Source of the DNA: Geminisphaera colitermitum TAV2
Lineage (GTDB): Bacteria > Verrucomicrobiota > Verrucomicrobiia > Opitutales > Opitutaceae
Direction of reading: 5' to 3'
Assembly: GCF_000171235.2 (NCBI RefSeq)
Contig: NZ_ABEA03000120.1
Span: 1-64,000, forward strand
DNA: 64,000 nucleotides
The notes beneath the pieces were generated by a model, which saw nothing but the letters and a program-made list of their open reading frames with translations, did not search any database and was not told where the DNA came from. The position numbers and the translations under genes are program-made. Below are positions 30,037 to 39,973 of the stretch, piece by piece (within the stretch, counting starts at the first letter, position 1; each line of letters starts with the position of its first letter).

Positions 30037-30852
30037 TTACTTGCTCCCGCCGTTGATTTGCTCGCGCCAGTAAGCGGCAATTTTGCGAAGGGCTTCGCCC
30101 CGATCTGTTACGCTCTGCGGCGTCGGCTTGTCCGCGTAAGCCGTGATGATGCCGGAGTGCTCATCCTCGGCGAGTTTGAGCGCGCTGGTGCGATTCGTGA
30201 AATACAGGGCGTTGATCTTCTTATCAAACCATGCGTTGTAACCCTTCGTGACGAGCCCTTGGCGGGCGGATTTCTCATAGAGTCCAATGAGCACGTCGTT
30301 GCCTAAGCCGAGGTCTCGAATGCGAGTGGCAACGGCGGAAACGATGGCGCTGCTGCCAGTGCCGGGCAGGTCTCGGATTTCAGCTTCGCTGGCGTATTTC
30401 CCATAGTAGAAATAGGCTTGGCTCCCTTTGCTGAGAGTGAGCAGACGGGCGGCGAGCGCCTTATCGTCGGCGTCTTGTGCGAACACCTTGGCAAGCTCGC
30501 CGTCCACGGTGTTTTTATTGAGCAAGTGTCGCTTAATCAGAGTGGCGGCGGCACCGGCATTGTTGGCGCTGATTTCGTCAATGTGGTCATTGATGAGTGC
30601 GGCAACGACGTCTGCGGTCGCGGCATTGTGTTCAGCGAGGGAAGCTTTGCGTTGAAGACTCAGTGCTTTGACGGCTGCTGTGTCCTTTGCGATTTTCGCC
30701 AAGGCTAGCTTGCCATCCCAATCCTTGGTAATGGCAGCGACGGTCTGATTGAGTGCGACCGCCTGCGCAGTCGGGCTTTGTTCAGCCGGAGCGGCGGCGA
30801 AAAGGCCCACGCCAAAGGCGAGAGCCGCGATGAGGAGGATGTATTTCTTCAT
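30037..30852 (-). CDS. Predicted exported protein encoded in the phage late region
   Basis: Signal peptide MKKYILLIAALAFGVGLFAAAPA; no family recognised. Confidence 0.55.
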   Translation of the reverse strand: MKKYILLIAALAFGVGLFAAAPAEQSPTAQAVALNQTVAAITKDWDGKLALAKIAKDTAAVKALSLQRKASLAEHNAATADVVAALINDHIDEISANNAGAAATLIKRHLLNKNTVDGELAKVFAQDADDKALAARLLTLSKGSQAYFYYGKYASEAEIRDLPGTGSSAIVSAVATRIRDLGLGNDVLIGLYEKSARQGLVTKGYNAWFDKKINALYFTNRTSALKLAEDEHSGIITAYADKPTPQSVTDRGEALRKIAAYWREQINGGSK

Positions 30853-30904
30853 GGTGTTTTGATGTTTGGTGTTTGGCCCGACGTATCGGGAAAGTGGTTA
30901 CGAA

Positions 30905-31771
30905 TCAGTAGGAGGGAATGGCCGTCACCCATGTGACGACAGGCTCGCGCCAAAGCGTGTGCCCCGCGCTGTCCTGTTCGTGCGCGGAGTAGGTCATGAG
31001 GTTATAGGTCCACGACAGGTTTGTAGCCGTGGGCTTGATCGTGGCTGTGACCGGGATGTAAAACGTAATGCTGCCCACGCGCCCGCTGGCATCGATCTGG
31101 TTGCCGATGCCGCCGCTATCGGTGAGAGGCAGGTTGCGAATCTTGCGCGTGTCCCCGCCCGCAAGCGCGCCGGTGCAAGTGTAATAAATTTTCGTGCCGG
31201 TCGGGATGATCTGCCCGGTGACGGAACTGCCTGCGAGGTCCGGCGTGTGGATGTAGATCACCAGCGTGCCGGATGCGTAGTTGTCGATGGCGAGTTTGAG
31301 TTCGGCGTCGGTCCAACTTTCGCCAAGCTGGATCGTGATCTTGGCATACGCGGCGGCGGCGGGGACGTCGATTATGCTCGCGAGCGGACCGAACTTGTTC
31401 GGGAGGGTCCACTGTCCATTATCGGAGGGTAGCGATGACGGCGCGCGCAAAAACCCCGCGTTGCTGGATGTGCTGGACGTGAGTCTGATCCCGAGCGGCA
31501 GGGACGTGCTTGCCGGAACCATCGTCACGCCCGGCAAATTCGCCCAGCCCTGCACGGCGGTGTCAGCCTTCGCGCCTTGCTCGGTGGTGGCGAGGCCGTT
31601 GACCGTCGCGCCGGGCTCCACGGTCAGCGTCGCGCCGGATTTGACAGCGAGTGTGCTGCCGCTCGGCACCTGCCCCTGACCATCGAGCCGGGCATCAGGA
31701 ACCGGGAACGCGGCGTGCGCGGCAACCGCAATCAGGAAAGTAGTGAAAAACAAAATACGTTTCATGGTCAT
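30905..31771 (-). CDS. Predicted exported / tail-associated protein
   Basis: Signal peptide MKRILFFTTFLIAVAAHAAFP; repetitive VKSGATLTVEPGATVNG. Confidence 0.5.
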   Translation of the reverse strand: MTMKRILFFTTFLIAVAAHAAFPVPDARLDGQGQVPSGSTLAVKSGATLTVEPGATVNGLATTEQGAKADTAVQGWANLPGVTMVPASTSLPLGIRLTSSTSSNAGFLRAPSSLPSDNGQWTLPNKFGPLASIIDVPAAAAYAKITIQLGESWTDAELKLAIDNYASGTLVIYIHTPDLAGSSVTGQIIPTGTKIYYTCTGALAGGDTRKIRNLPLTDSGGIGNQIDASGRVGSITFYIPVTATIKPTATNLSWTYNLMTYSAHEQDSAGHTLWREPVVTWVTAIPSY

Positions 31772-32619
31772 TACGAAGCGAGCAAGGCGTTGTAGTGGAG
31801 GAAATATCCCGCTGCCGGTGCGGGGCCGGTGAGCTTGACCGTGAATCCGGCATTGGTGCGCGAAACGATGTCATGCACGAGGAAGTCGCCGCCCTCCGGG
31901 CGTTCGATGTCTAGCGAGATGGCGGGCTTTTGTCCGGCTGGATAGGTCGGCTGGAAGACAATGTTGACCGTGCCAACCCCGGCCTCAATCGCCACGACGC
32001 CAGAGCGCGTCCGCCCATCAAAAACGGCGGTTGCCGCATTGGCTGCATTGCCTGCCGCGTCAACGGCATCTGCGGCGGCTTGTTCGGCGGTGTCTTTGGC
32101 TTCTTCCGCCGCCGCCTTCGCTGCCTGCGCCTGCGCAACGAGCGATTGCATGATCTCAAGGTCTTCGGCCGGCGGAGCCTCGTCGCCGCGCAAAATGTCA
32201 TTCGACACGTCAGCGATAAGCGTCCCCGACTTGGCAAATGGGCCTTCGTCCTTTCGCCAGATGAATTCTCCCATCAGCGAAACGGAGGCGATTTCGTCGT
32301 CTGAAAACAGGCCATTGTTCAGGGGGTCTGTGTTGAGGCTGAGATTACCAACGAAGGCGTGGCCTCCCGCCGCCCCCTGATACTCCCATGCGTCCATCAG
32401 TGCGACAGGTCCGCCGCCAAAATGACCGTTGGCCTTGAAACCGAATTTGATTTGCGGAGCCTCCGCCGTCACGTCGTCGGGCAGGAACGGTTGCAGGCTG
32501 TCGTCTAGGAACGTCAGGCGAATCAGCGCGAGTTCACGACGTTTAAACGCGATGGCCGGGGACGCCTCGCCTCTCGGCCCGACAACCGCCCGTGTGGAGT
32601 GCTTAATGAAAATGTCCAT
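31771..32619 (-). CDS. Tail fibre-associated protein with Ala-rich coiled coil
   Basis: LVAQAQAAKAAAEEAKDTAEQAAADAVDAAGNAANAATAVF; gene order. Confidence 0.5.
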   Translation of the reverse strand: MDIFIKHSTRAVVGPRGEASPAIAFKRRELALIRLTFLDDSLQPFLPDDVTAEAPQIKFGFKANGHFGGGPVALMDAWEYQGAAGGHAFVGNLSLNTDPLNNGLFSDDEIASVSLMGEFIWRKDEGPFAKSGTLIADVSNDILRGDEAPPAEDLEIMQSLVAQAQAAKAAAEEAKDTAEQAAADAVDAAGNAANAATAVFDGRTRSGVVAIEAGVGTVNIVFQPTYPAGQKPAISLDIERPEGGDFLVHDIVSRTNAGFTVKLTGPAPAAGYFLHYNALLAS

Positions 32620-32678
32620 GTGCCTTGAGTGCTTTCTGACCAAGGCGCTATTTCCACCGGACACACACGCACCTACGC

Positions 32679-35075
32679 TTAGGCGACGAGCGGATAACTA
32701 AGATTAAACTCAAGCGTGGTGTTCCCCCGTATCCGCGATGCGGGCCATTGGCCAATTTGGCTGTTGGTAGTAACATACTCGATAAGACCCAACAGCGTCC
32801 CAATACCTTGCCCCGCTGAGGCGCCAAAACGGATGTGCATCGGGGTATGTCCGAGGTCATCAATATCAGCGGCACGGAGGTAAGCGGTCATGTGGACTCT
32901 GTTGAGGTCCCCGTAATCTGCCGTGCTCGGGTGATACTGAGCGGGGATGAGGCTGGAAAGGTTGAGTGAGACCGTCCCATTCAAATAACTGCTATTTACG
33001 CTAGATACCTGAACCCGCACATCAATCCAGACCCAGCCTCCGCGCACGATGTAGCGTCCGCCGCCGCTGCCAGCGGCTACCCTGTTACCCGTGTAAAAAA
33101 TGTCGTTATTGGCCGGGTCGAAGCTGAAAACTTCCTGCAAGATCGGGTCGGGGTCAGGCACCTCCTCTGCCGTCACCACAACCACCCCGCTCTGCATGAC
33201 CGTTTCTCCGCCGCCATCAACCACGGCGCGCACTTCGACGCGGTAGCGCCCCTCAGACATCGGAACGGCTGTCGTGTTGATGGCGTAGTTGTTCTTCGTC
33301 GCGCCGGAGCACACCGCGACCGATAATGTTTGCTCGCCCTCTGGCGCGTCTCCCGCGCCAAGCGTAACCCACGCGACCGACACGCCCGCAAGGTCGCCAT
33401 CCGCCGCCACTACGGAGCCGGTGACGGGAAAGGACACACCAGCGGTTGCAGTAACCGGCAGGGGATTGATCGTAATCACGGGCGGCGTATCCGGGTCGCC
33501 TGCGGGCGGATCGCCATTGGGCGCTGGATCGACCGTCGTTTCCTCGCCGTTGTTCCAGTCCCAAACGCTTGCCGCCGTCTCGCGCAATTCGAGGTCAATG
33601 CCGAGTGTTGGTCCCGACGAGCCTTCGCCGTTCTTGCCGCCACCCAAGGCGGTCAGGTCGGCATCACTCACAACGAATTTCCAACTCATCACCTCGAACA
33701 GTTTCCCGTTCCAGCCGTAGCGCGGCATGTCCAGCGCAACCACATCGCCAGCCCGCACACGCATTCCCTGCAACTTCAGAGGCAGGCGCACCGTGATGTC
33801 CTGACGGCTCCGTTCCAGTTCGATCTTCGCCAGCCGTTGAGCCGTGGCCGGTGCCGTGGTGAAGGCATACTCCACGTCCCGCCAGATGCGTTCGTTGTTG
33901 TCCTGAGCGTAATACGTCGCGTTCTTGATCGGCGGAAAGTCGGAGGGTTGCCATTTCCCCTCTGGCGAAATGTAAGTGCCTTTCACGGCGTTGCAGGTTT
34001 CGCGCAGGCTGTCCCCCGGCTGAAAATTCACCTCTCCGCGCAGATCGGAAAACCCGAACGTGGCGGAAGGCTCTTGGTGCGCCCCTGCACGCAGCCGCCA
34101 AAGCCCGCCTGAGTAAATTGCCGCCCCCGCCATGCTCTTCAGCATGGATTCGAGCACATCACCCGGAGCGTCGCTTGTGTAAATCACACCGTTGCAGGTG
34201 TAGCGCCGCTCCGTCCGCCCGTTCTTCAGTGCCACAACCTCGTCGCAGATGTTCGCTGCCCGGATGGTGGCGGCGTCGTCAAGCTCGGCAGACGAACAGC
34301 CAAGTCCATAGGCGGAATCGCTCATATAGTCGCGGATGCAGAGTGCGGCGTTGCTGCTGAAAGCCGTCGTGCTGGTGCGCGGGTCGTAAACCTTTTTCCC
34401 CTCAACCAAAACCGAAACGTTTGGCTGTGCTCGAAACTTGTCCGTGTTGTATTTGATTCTTACATACACGTAGGCGACGCCGCGCAGCCGGTGGTTCGCC
34501 GTCCATTTGCCCGGCAGTTCGTTCATCAGCGTCGCGCACGCCGTCTGATTGGGCGAACCGGTGAAAAACTCCGCGTGAACCACGCCCACATAGCTGGGCA
34601 CCTTCGCGCCGCCGTCATCGTAAATCGAAGTCGGCGCGATGCCCCGACGCTCCATTTCCTTCGTGTCCATCCAGTGCAACGCCTGATTTGGAGCGCCGCC
34701 GCTGGTTGGTGCCACGGCATTTCCGTTGGCATCCAGAGGCACGCGGGTGTCGTCCAGCCAGAGGCCCTTGATCGCATTCACCTCATGCCCGGCGACGGCG
34801 ACAACCATGTTCAAATAGGTGTTTTTTTTCCCGCTCCCGGACATGTAGATGATGATGCCGCCAACGCGCTGCGTGCCGTAGATCACACGCCGCGCCGCAG
34901 CTGGCTCGCGGGTTGTCAGTGTCGCGCCCTCCAACTTCCGCGCGGCCTTTTCCATCTTCCGCTGCTGAATGCGCGAATAGACCATGCTGCCGACCATGAC
35001 AGCGAAAGCCACGATGTTACCTACCGTGATTGTCATTCCTGCGATAACGAAAACGGGGGCTGCTAAAAATGGCAT
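32679..35075 (-). CDS. Tail tip / host-specificity protein J-like
   Basis: 798 aa, N-terminal hydrophobic then RRVIYGTQRVGGIIIYMSGSG...GLWLDDTRVPLD...; Fn3-like C-terminal region; position after tape measure. Confidence 0.75.
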   Translation of the reverse strand: MPFLAAPVFVIAGMTITVGNIVAFAVMVGSMVYSRIQQRKMEKAARKLEGATLTTREPAAARRVIYGTQRVGGIIIYMSGSGKKNTYLNMVVAVAGHEVNAIKGLWLDDTRVPLDANGNAVAPTSGGAPNQALHWMDTKEMERRGIAPTSIYDDGGAKVPSYVGVVHAEFFTGSPNQTACATLMNELPGKWTANHRLRGVAYVYVRIKYNTDKFRAQPNVSVLVEGKKVYDPRTSTTAFSSNAALCIRDYMSDSAYGLGCSSAELDDAATIRAANICDEVVALKNGRTERRYTCNGVIYTSDAPGDVLESMLKSMAGAAIYSGGLWRLRAGAHQEPSATFGFSDLRGEVNFQPGDSLRETCNAVKGTYISPEGKWQPSDFPPIKNATYYAQDNNERIWRDVEYAFTTAPATAQRLAKIELERSRQDITVRLPLKLQGMRVRAGDVVALDMPRYGWNGKLFEVMSWKFVVSDADLTALGGGKNGEGSSGPTLGIDLELRETAASVWDWNNGEETTVDPAPNGDPPAGDPDTPPVITINPLPVTATAGVSFPVTGSVVAADGDLAGVSVAWVTLGAGDAPEGEQTLSVAVCSGATKNNYAINTTAVPMSEGRYRVEVRAVVDGGGETVMQSGVVVVTAEEVPDPDPILQEVFSFDPANNDIFYTGNRVAAGSGGGRYIVRGGWVWIDVRVQVSSVNSSYLNGTVSLNLSSLIPAQYHPSTADYGDLNRVHMTAYLRAADIDDLGHTPMHIRFGASAGQGIGTLLGLIEYVTTNSQIGQWPASRIRGNTTLEFNLSYPLVA

Positions 35076-35078
35076 CTC

Positions 35079-35507
35079 TCACACCCTCCATGCTTTTGAA
35101 ATTTGCGATTCAGGCACATGCGCGATGCCCTGCCTCAGCAGGCACGCCACGCCGGAGCCATCAACGACGCCGAGCATTTGCCGTTCGTATTCACCGGCTA
35201 CGACAACGCACACGTCTCCACGCTGCGCCATCAACGGCGGCACCTCCGCGCATCCCAGCGCCGTCAGGCGGTCGGATACAGCCACCTCAAAGCCGCCAAG
35301 CTCGCGAATGGTCTGCTTGGCCGTCTGGCGCGTTGTCCATCCCGGCAATCCGGCCAGCACATCCGCGTAGCCAAGGCACTCCAGCCAGCCAGCCGCGAAA
35401 TGCACGCAGTCATGAATGCCCCACCGAAACCCCTTGCCGCTGGCTTCAGCCAGGTATTCGTGAAGGCGCTTGGGCCAGTCGTCAGGTCTGATGCGTTCGT
35501 TTGTCAT
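35079..35507 (-). CDS. NlpC/P60-like (DUF6950-type) tail assembly protein
   Basis: GIHDCVHFAAGWLECLG Cys-containing motif and gene order. Confidence 0.55.
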   Translation of the reverse strand: MTNERIRPDDWPKRLHEYLAEASGKGFRWGIHDCVHFAAGWLECLGYADVLAGLPGWTTRQTAKQTIRELGGFEVAVSDRLTALGCAEVPPLMAQRGDVCVVVAGEYERQMLGVVDGSGVACLLRQGIAHVPESQISKAWRV

Positions 35508-36073
35508 GATGCGTTCCTCCCCCACAAAACTTCCTTGTCCTGAAGATCGGCCACATACTCGAAACCCCTGTCGTCGGGATATAGTTCCTTCTGATCTTCG
35601 TCCGTGTAGCGCCGCTCGCGCGCCCGCTCCAAGTCGATCAGCCGCGACTCGCAACTCACCGTCACCGTTGTCGTCTCTCCTGTGTCCTGAAGGCGCATAG
35701 TGTCCATGCGACCGGCAAAGACCGGGATCGGATCATTCAGCATCGCAGCCGTAGCCGTATCGAAAAGCGCCATCCAAAGACGGATCACTCGCCCGCGATA
35801 GCCTTCCCCGAGCACGCGGGAGATCATGTCGGACGGGATGCCGGAAAGCGAAAGCTCAACGCCGTTCGCCGACACCTTCTGACTTTCCTCCACCTCCGAA
35901 ATGTTGCCGTGCGTCCCCGTGCCGGTGAATGAACGCCCGGCCCATTCCAGCACTCCGGTCCCCGTCCATGTGCGCAGGGAGCCGGTTGCGAAATCCATCT
36001 CGCAGAGGAAGGCCGGGGCCACCACTGGGGCGGCCACCGCATTGCCGACGTTGGTTGAAAGGTCTCTGCTCAT
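35504..36073 (-). CDS. DUF2163-like tail protein
   Basis: LCEMDFATGSLRTWTGTGVLEW...VSCESRLIDLERARERRYTDEDQK. Confidence 0.6.
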   Translation of the reverse strand: MSRDLSTNVGNAVAAPVVAPAFLCEMDFATGSLRTWTGTGVLEWAGRSFTGTGTHGNISEVEESQKVSANGVELSLSGIPSDMISRVLGEGYRGRVIRLWMALFDTATAAMLNDPIPVFAGRMDTMRLQDTGETTTVTVSCESRLIDLERARERRYTDEDQKELYPDDRGFEYVADLQDKEVLWGRNAS

Positions 36074-36078
36074 AGCGT

Positions 36079-36447
36079 TTAAACGTCTTCGACAGCATCA
36101 AACTGGAAATCCCACAGAACCCGTTTTTCGGAATCCCACGGTTGCGTTGGTGCGACCATGCGAAACGTCCGCGTCCCCGGTGCCGGATTCACGCCCGGAA
36201 CCCACGGTGTCAGATTGAAGGTGAACGTGCCGACGATGCCGTTGAGGTCGTGTAGCCATGCGCCGAATACAGCCGCATCCTCCGTATCCATTTTTTGCAT
36301 CGTGACAGTGATCTCCCAGCGTCTGGCATTCCAGTCGAACACCTGCTGTTGTAGCGTGAACGGCGACTGCACCGACGCCTGAACCCGACGAAGAGATGCC
36401 TTCACCTTGTCGGGCGGGACATTTGGAAATGCGAGCGGATAGGCCAT
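36079..36447 (-). CDS. Minor tail protein (gpM-like)
   Basis: Position between tape measure and tail tip; FTLQQQVFDWNARRWEITVTMQKM. Confidence 0.55.
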   Translation of the reverse strand: MAYPLAFPNVPPDKVKASLRRVQASVQSPFTLQQQVFDWNARRWEITVTMQKMDTEDAAVFGAWLHDLNGIVGTFTFNLTPWVPGVNPAPGTRTFRMVAPTQPWDSEKRVLWDFQFDAVEDV

Positions 36448-36450
36448 GTG

Positions 36451-39315
36451 TTACTTCCTCCGGCGTTGTTTTTCTTCCATCGCGGCGATGGTCTTGCGTT
36501 CCAAAACAGGGATGAGCGCGGCAAGTTCCTGCCGCGTCACGCCCGCCTCGAACGTGTAGTTGAATGTCGGTCCGGCCTCTCCGCCAGTGCCGCGCGCCTG
36601 CGCCGCCGCGTTCGCTTCGTTGACCATGCGCAGCGTCGTATCCACCGCGCCACCCCCGGCGAAGCCCTTGCGGGTGACGCGCATCTGTTCCAACGCCGAG
36701 ATCATCGGACCAACGCGCGGACTCTTGACCATCCATTGCGGGGCAACCCACTCGCCCGCGTGAACGACGCCAGCGGGCTTGTATTTCTCGCCGGGAGGCG
36801 TGTAGCCATTGATCGGTATGGGCAAGCCACCCGACGCGTAACCGGGCAGCATGTAGCCGCCTGAAAACTTCCCTCCGCCGCCCGGAATCCAAGAACCAAG
36901 CCCTACCGCTTGAAACGCCATCATCGCCATCTTCATGGAGATAATCTGCATGATCGCCTGCGAGATTCCCTGACCGAGAGACGACAGGATCGTCTTGAAC
37001 CCCTCCCCGAAGCTCTTCGCGTTCGTGAGCGCATCGTTGATGCCGCTCGACATGCTGTTGAACCCGGCGTTCACCACGTCGAACATCGGGTCAAAGTTCT
37101 CGTCCATCTGCCTTAACTGCGCACTGAACTTTTCGAGACCGCGAAGGGGCGTCTGCTCGCCGCCCGCAATGCTTCCGCTGGCCTTCTCAATCTCGCGATG
37201 GATCGCGTCAATGCGTTGCTTGATGGTCTGCTTTTCCTGATCGGTGAGCGCCATCACCCATTCCGAATTGAGAACACGTTTAAACGCTTCGTAAGCCGCC
37301 AATTCCTTCTTCAGTTGCTCAACGTTGGCCGCACGGCGCTCATTCGTAGTTAAAAGCTCATTACGTTCGATCCTGCCCTTTTCGACGACGATCTTGGTGA
37401 GAGCGCCCTGCAAGGCGCTCTCTTGGGTGTTCAGGCGGTCGCGCAGCGCCTTTTCGTGCTCCGTGGCATCCTTCTTATTCTGCTTTTCCCGCTCCTCCGT
37501 GATCTTCTTTTCCGTCTCAAGAATCTGCTTCTTGAGAGTCGCCTCCTTCGCTGTAAACGCCGCCCGCGCGGAGTCCGCCGCCTGATTGTCCTCGTCGGTC
37601 GGAGGCAAGTATTGACCGGGATTGTTCGGGTCAGGACGCCCGAGCGCATTAAGCGTCAGTGTCAGCTTCATGCGCTCTTCGAGCAGCTTCTTTTGCAGCG
37701 CCTCCAGCTTGGCCTCGGGCTCCGTGATGGCCTCAAACAGAGCCTTGGATTCCGCCTCGGTATTCTTCTTGAGGTCATCGACCAGTTGCTTGCGAAGGGT
37801 GTCGCCATCCTTGTTGATCTTCTCAATGGCCGCCAGCTTTCGGGCCTGCTCATCGAGCAGACGATTCTCTTCGATGATTTTGTCGCCGCGTTCATCGGCC
37901 ATCGTTAGAAGATTCTGATACGTCTTGATGGATGCCCCTAAAAATGCGCGTTCACCCTTTTCCTCTTGTGAGAGACCTGCGCGAATCCAGTAACCGTTTG
38001 CATCCGCAACCGGCTTCCCGTCCGCGCCCAAGGCGCGTCCGCCAATATCCGCTCTGGCAGTGGCGCGAAAATCCAATGGTGCCGCCCGTTTCTGTGCCTC
38101 GGCAAGCCATGTGGCGATCTCCGCACGAATGACCGAAAGCTCTTCCGGCGTGCGTGCGCCCGTAATCAGGCTGCGGGCATCACGGAGATGCGTTTCCCTC
38201 GCCACGTTGTTCGCGTTGAGAACATCGTCAAGCCGCTGCGCGCTCCCTCTAACCCATCCAGCCCCGGCCCCCGCCGCCGCGACAATGGCGACGAGCGGCG
38301 CAATCGTGGATACGCTGGCCCCCGCAACCACCGCCTTGATGAGCTTCACCACCCAGCCGCCGCCAATGAGCGCGGAAACGGCAGCGCCGACACCAATGCC
38401 CATATCGACCGCTGCCGGGTTTTCCCTGGCTGTGTTCGCTGCCCACGTCGCAAGATTGACGCCCTTCGCCGCCGCTCCAGCCAGCGACTCCAGAAACGAC
38501 TTCGTCCCCGGCGCGTTGACCAAATCCGTCAGCGCCTTCAGCAACTCCCGGTAGGATTCCGTCAGTTCCTTCGTGGCATCCGCCGCCTGATTGGTGACGG
38601 CATCCTTCAGGTTGCCTTCGAGCACGGAGATATTGCCAGCAGCAAGCTCGCTCGCCTTCGCGAACGAAGACATCTTGCTCGTGAGAAATTCGTAAAGCTG
38701 CCCCGCCTCCTTTGCCCTCGCCACGTCCTGCGCCGTGATGCCGAGCATCATCGCCGCCTGCGCGTTGCGGTTGATGTTTCCCGTCAGGATGGCCGTCGTC
38801 TCCTGCCGCAACTGGTGTTGCTGGATGCCGAGCGCGGTCAGCGTCTGCGACATCATGGAGATAAGATTGACCTGCTTTTCGAGCGGGATGCCCGCTCCGG
38901 CCATCGCGCCAGACGAACTCTGAAAGCCTTCGAGCAATTCGCCGAACGTGGCGGAAGTCTCTTTCGCCTTTTTGCGCAACTGCTCAAGAACGCCAGTGCT
39001 GGCGGTCATGGCGGAGCGAAAATCCTTGTAGCGCTCCGGGTTGAACTGCCTCAGAACCGACGCCACGCCCACCTGCGCCTGTTCAAGCTGCGCGTTGAAT
39101 TTCACGCCATCGGTCAGCGTGCCTTTCATCGCCGCCTTGATGCCTGCCAGCGCCCCGGAAATCCCCTGATTCGCCACCGCGAACGCCGCGCCCATCTTCC
39201 CCGCGTTCAACTCAACGTTCTGGCGCGTGCGCAACATCTCCTCCTGCAACCGGCGAAGTTCCGCCATGTCGCTGCCGACTTTCAGAAGGATGTCTGCGCG
39301 TGCCTGTGCGCTCAT
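36451..39315 (-). CDS. Tail tape measure protein
   Basis: 954 aa, coiled-coil/hydrophobic core, N-terminal LSGIKAAM-type start, C-terminal GGxxxPINGYTPPGEKYKPAGVVHAGEWVAP. Confidence 0.9.
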   Translation of the reverse strand: MSAQARADILLKVGSDMAELRRLQEEMLRTRQNVELNAGKMGAAFAVANQGISGALAGIKAAMKGTLTDGVKFNAQLEQAQVGVASVLRQFNPERYKDFRSAMTASTGVLEQLRKKAKETSATFGELLEGFQSSSGAMAGAGIPLEKQVNLISMMSQTLTALGIQQHQLRQETTAILTGNINRNAQAAMMLGITAQDVARAKEAGQLYEFLTSKMSSFAKASELAAGNISVLEGNLKDAVTNQAADATKELTESYRELLKALTDLVNAPGTKSFLESLAGAAAKGVNLATWAANTARENPAAVDMGIGVGAAVSALIGGGWVVKLIKAVVAGASVSTIAPLVAIVAAAGAGAGWVRGSAQRLDDVLNANNVARETHLRDARSLITGARTPEELSVIRAEIATWLAEAQKRAAPLDFRATARADIGGRALGADGKPVADANGYWIRAGLSQEEKGERAFLGASIKTYQNLLTMADERGDKIIEENRLLDEQARKLAAIEKINKDGDTLRKQLVDDLKKNTEAESKALFEAITEPEAKLEALQKKLLEERMKLTLTLNALGRPDPNNPGQYLPPTDEDNQAADSARAAFTAKEATLKKQILETEKKITEEREKQNKKDATEHEKALRDRLNTQESALQGALTKIVVEKGRIERNELLTTNERRAANVEQLKKELAAYEAFKRVLNSEWVMALTDQEKQTIKQRIDAIHREIEKASGSIAGGEQTPLRGLEKFSAQLRQMDENFDPMFDVVNAGFNSMSSGINDALTNAKSFGEGFKTILSSLGQGISQAIMQIISMKMAMMAFQAVGLGSWIPGGGGKFSGGYMLPGYASGGLPIPINGYTPPGEKYKPAGVVHAGEWVAPQWMVKSPRVGPMISALEQMRVTRKGFAGGGAVDTTLRMVNEANAAAQARGTGGEAGPTFNYTFEAGVTRQELAALIPVLERKTIAAMEEKQRRRK

Positions 39316-39677
39316 TGTTTTGGTTGTGACTGCGCCTTGGCTAGAAGGCGTTTAAACGGTGTGTCATTGGACTTCCCTGACTCGTAACCGGCCTGCCTCA
39401 GCAGACCTTGGATCGTTTCCTTGGCGGCATCGCCGCCTCCCATGATTGCCCCGAACGCGCGCACCATCAGCAAACCAAGCTCGCCATCTCGCGCGGACTG
39501 CCGCTCAAGCAAAAGCTCGACCTGCGGTAGTGACATATTCGCTACGGCAGGCAGATCGCGCCCCAGCAACAAGGCGGCGTCGGCGCAAAGATCGGCCAGC
39601 GTCAGCGAGAGCCGCTCAGCGTCTTGAGAAGGTCTTTGAGCTTTGAGCCGACCGTTGCCGCCTTCTCCGAAACCCAA
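39312..39677 (-). CDS. Tail assembly chaperone region protein
   Basis: Directly precedes tape measure; overlapping ORFs. Confidence 0.5.
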   Translation of the reverse strand: MGFGEGGNGRLKAQRPSQDAERLSLTLADLCADAALLLGRDLPAVANMSLPQVELLLERQSARDGELGLLMVRAFGAIMGGGDAAKETIQGLLRQAGYESGKSNDTPFKRLLAKAQSQPKQ

Positions 39678-39973
39678 CGGTCGAAACGAGGGTCGTTGAG
39701 TTCTCGCACCCGGCGATTGAGAGCGTAAAGACTCTCCTCGTCCATGCCGTCGAAAAACTCAGGCTCCTTGCCTGTCGCGAGCGCAACAAGCCCAACGATG
39801 TCCTCGTAGCGGAAAAGGTATTCGTCCATCTGACGAATAGGAATCAGACGAATGGTTAGCGGCTCCGTGTTGCCGCCAATCATGGTGGCAACAAACGGCT
39901 CGCCGCCGTTCACGACGGTCATCTTCGACGGGGCGGCGGGGGCGGCAGGCGTAGTGGAATTTTCGTTACTCAT
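39602..39973 (-). CDS. Tail assembly chaperone candidate
   Basis: Gene order between major tail and tape measure; overlaps next ORF. Confidence 0.5.
   Translation of the reverse strand: MSNENSTTPAAPAAPSKMTVVNGGEPFVATMIGGNTEPLTIRLIPIRQMDEYLFRYEDIVGLVALATGKEPEFFDGMDEESLYALNRRVRELNDPRFDRWVSEKAATVGSKLKDLLKTLSGSR

Noticed and set aside
32541-32548. GTTTAAAC as simple codon-usage artefact (FKR)
   Set aside because: The word occurs in two different reading phases, at stop codons and in intergenic DNA, so a single peptide preference cannot explain it.
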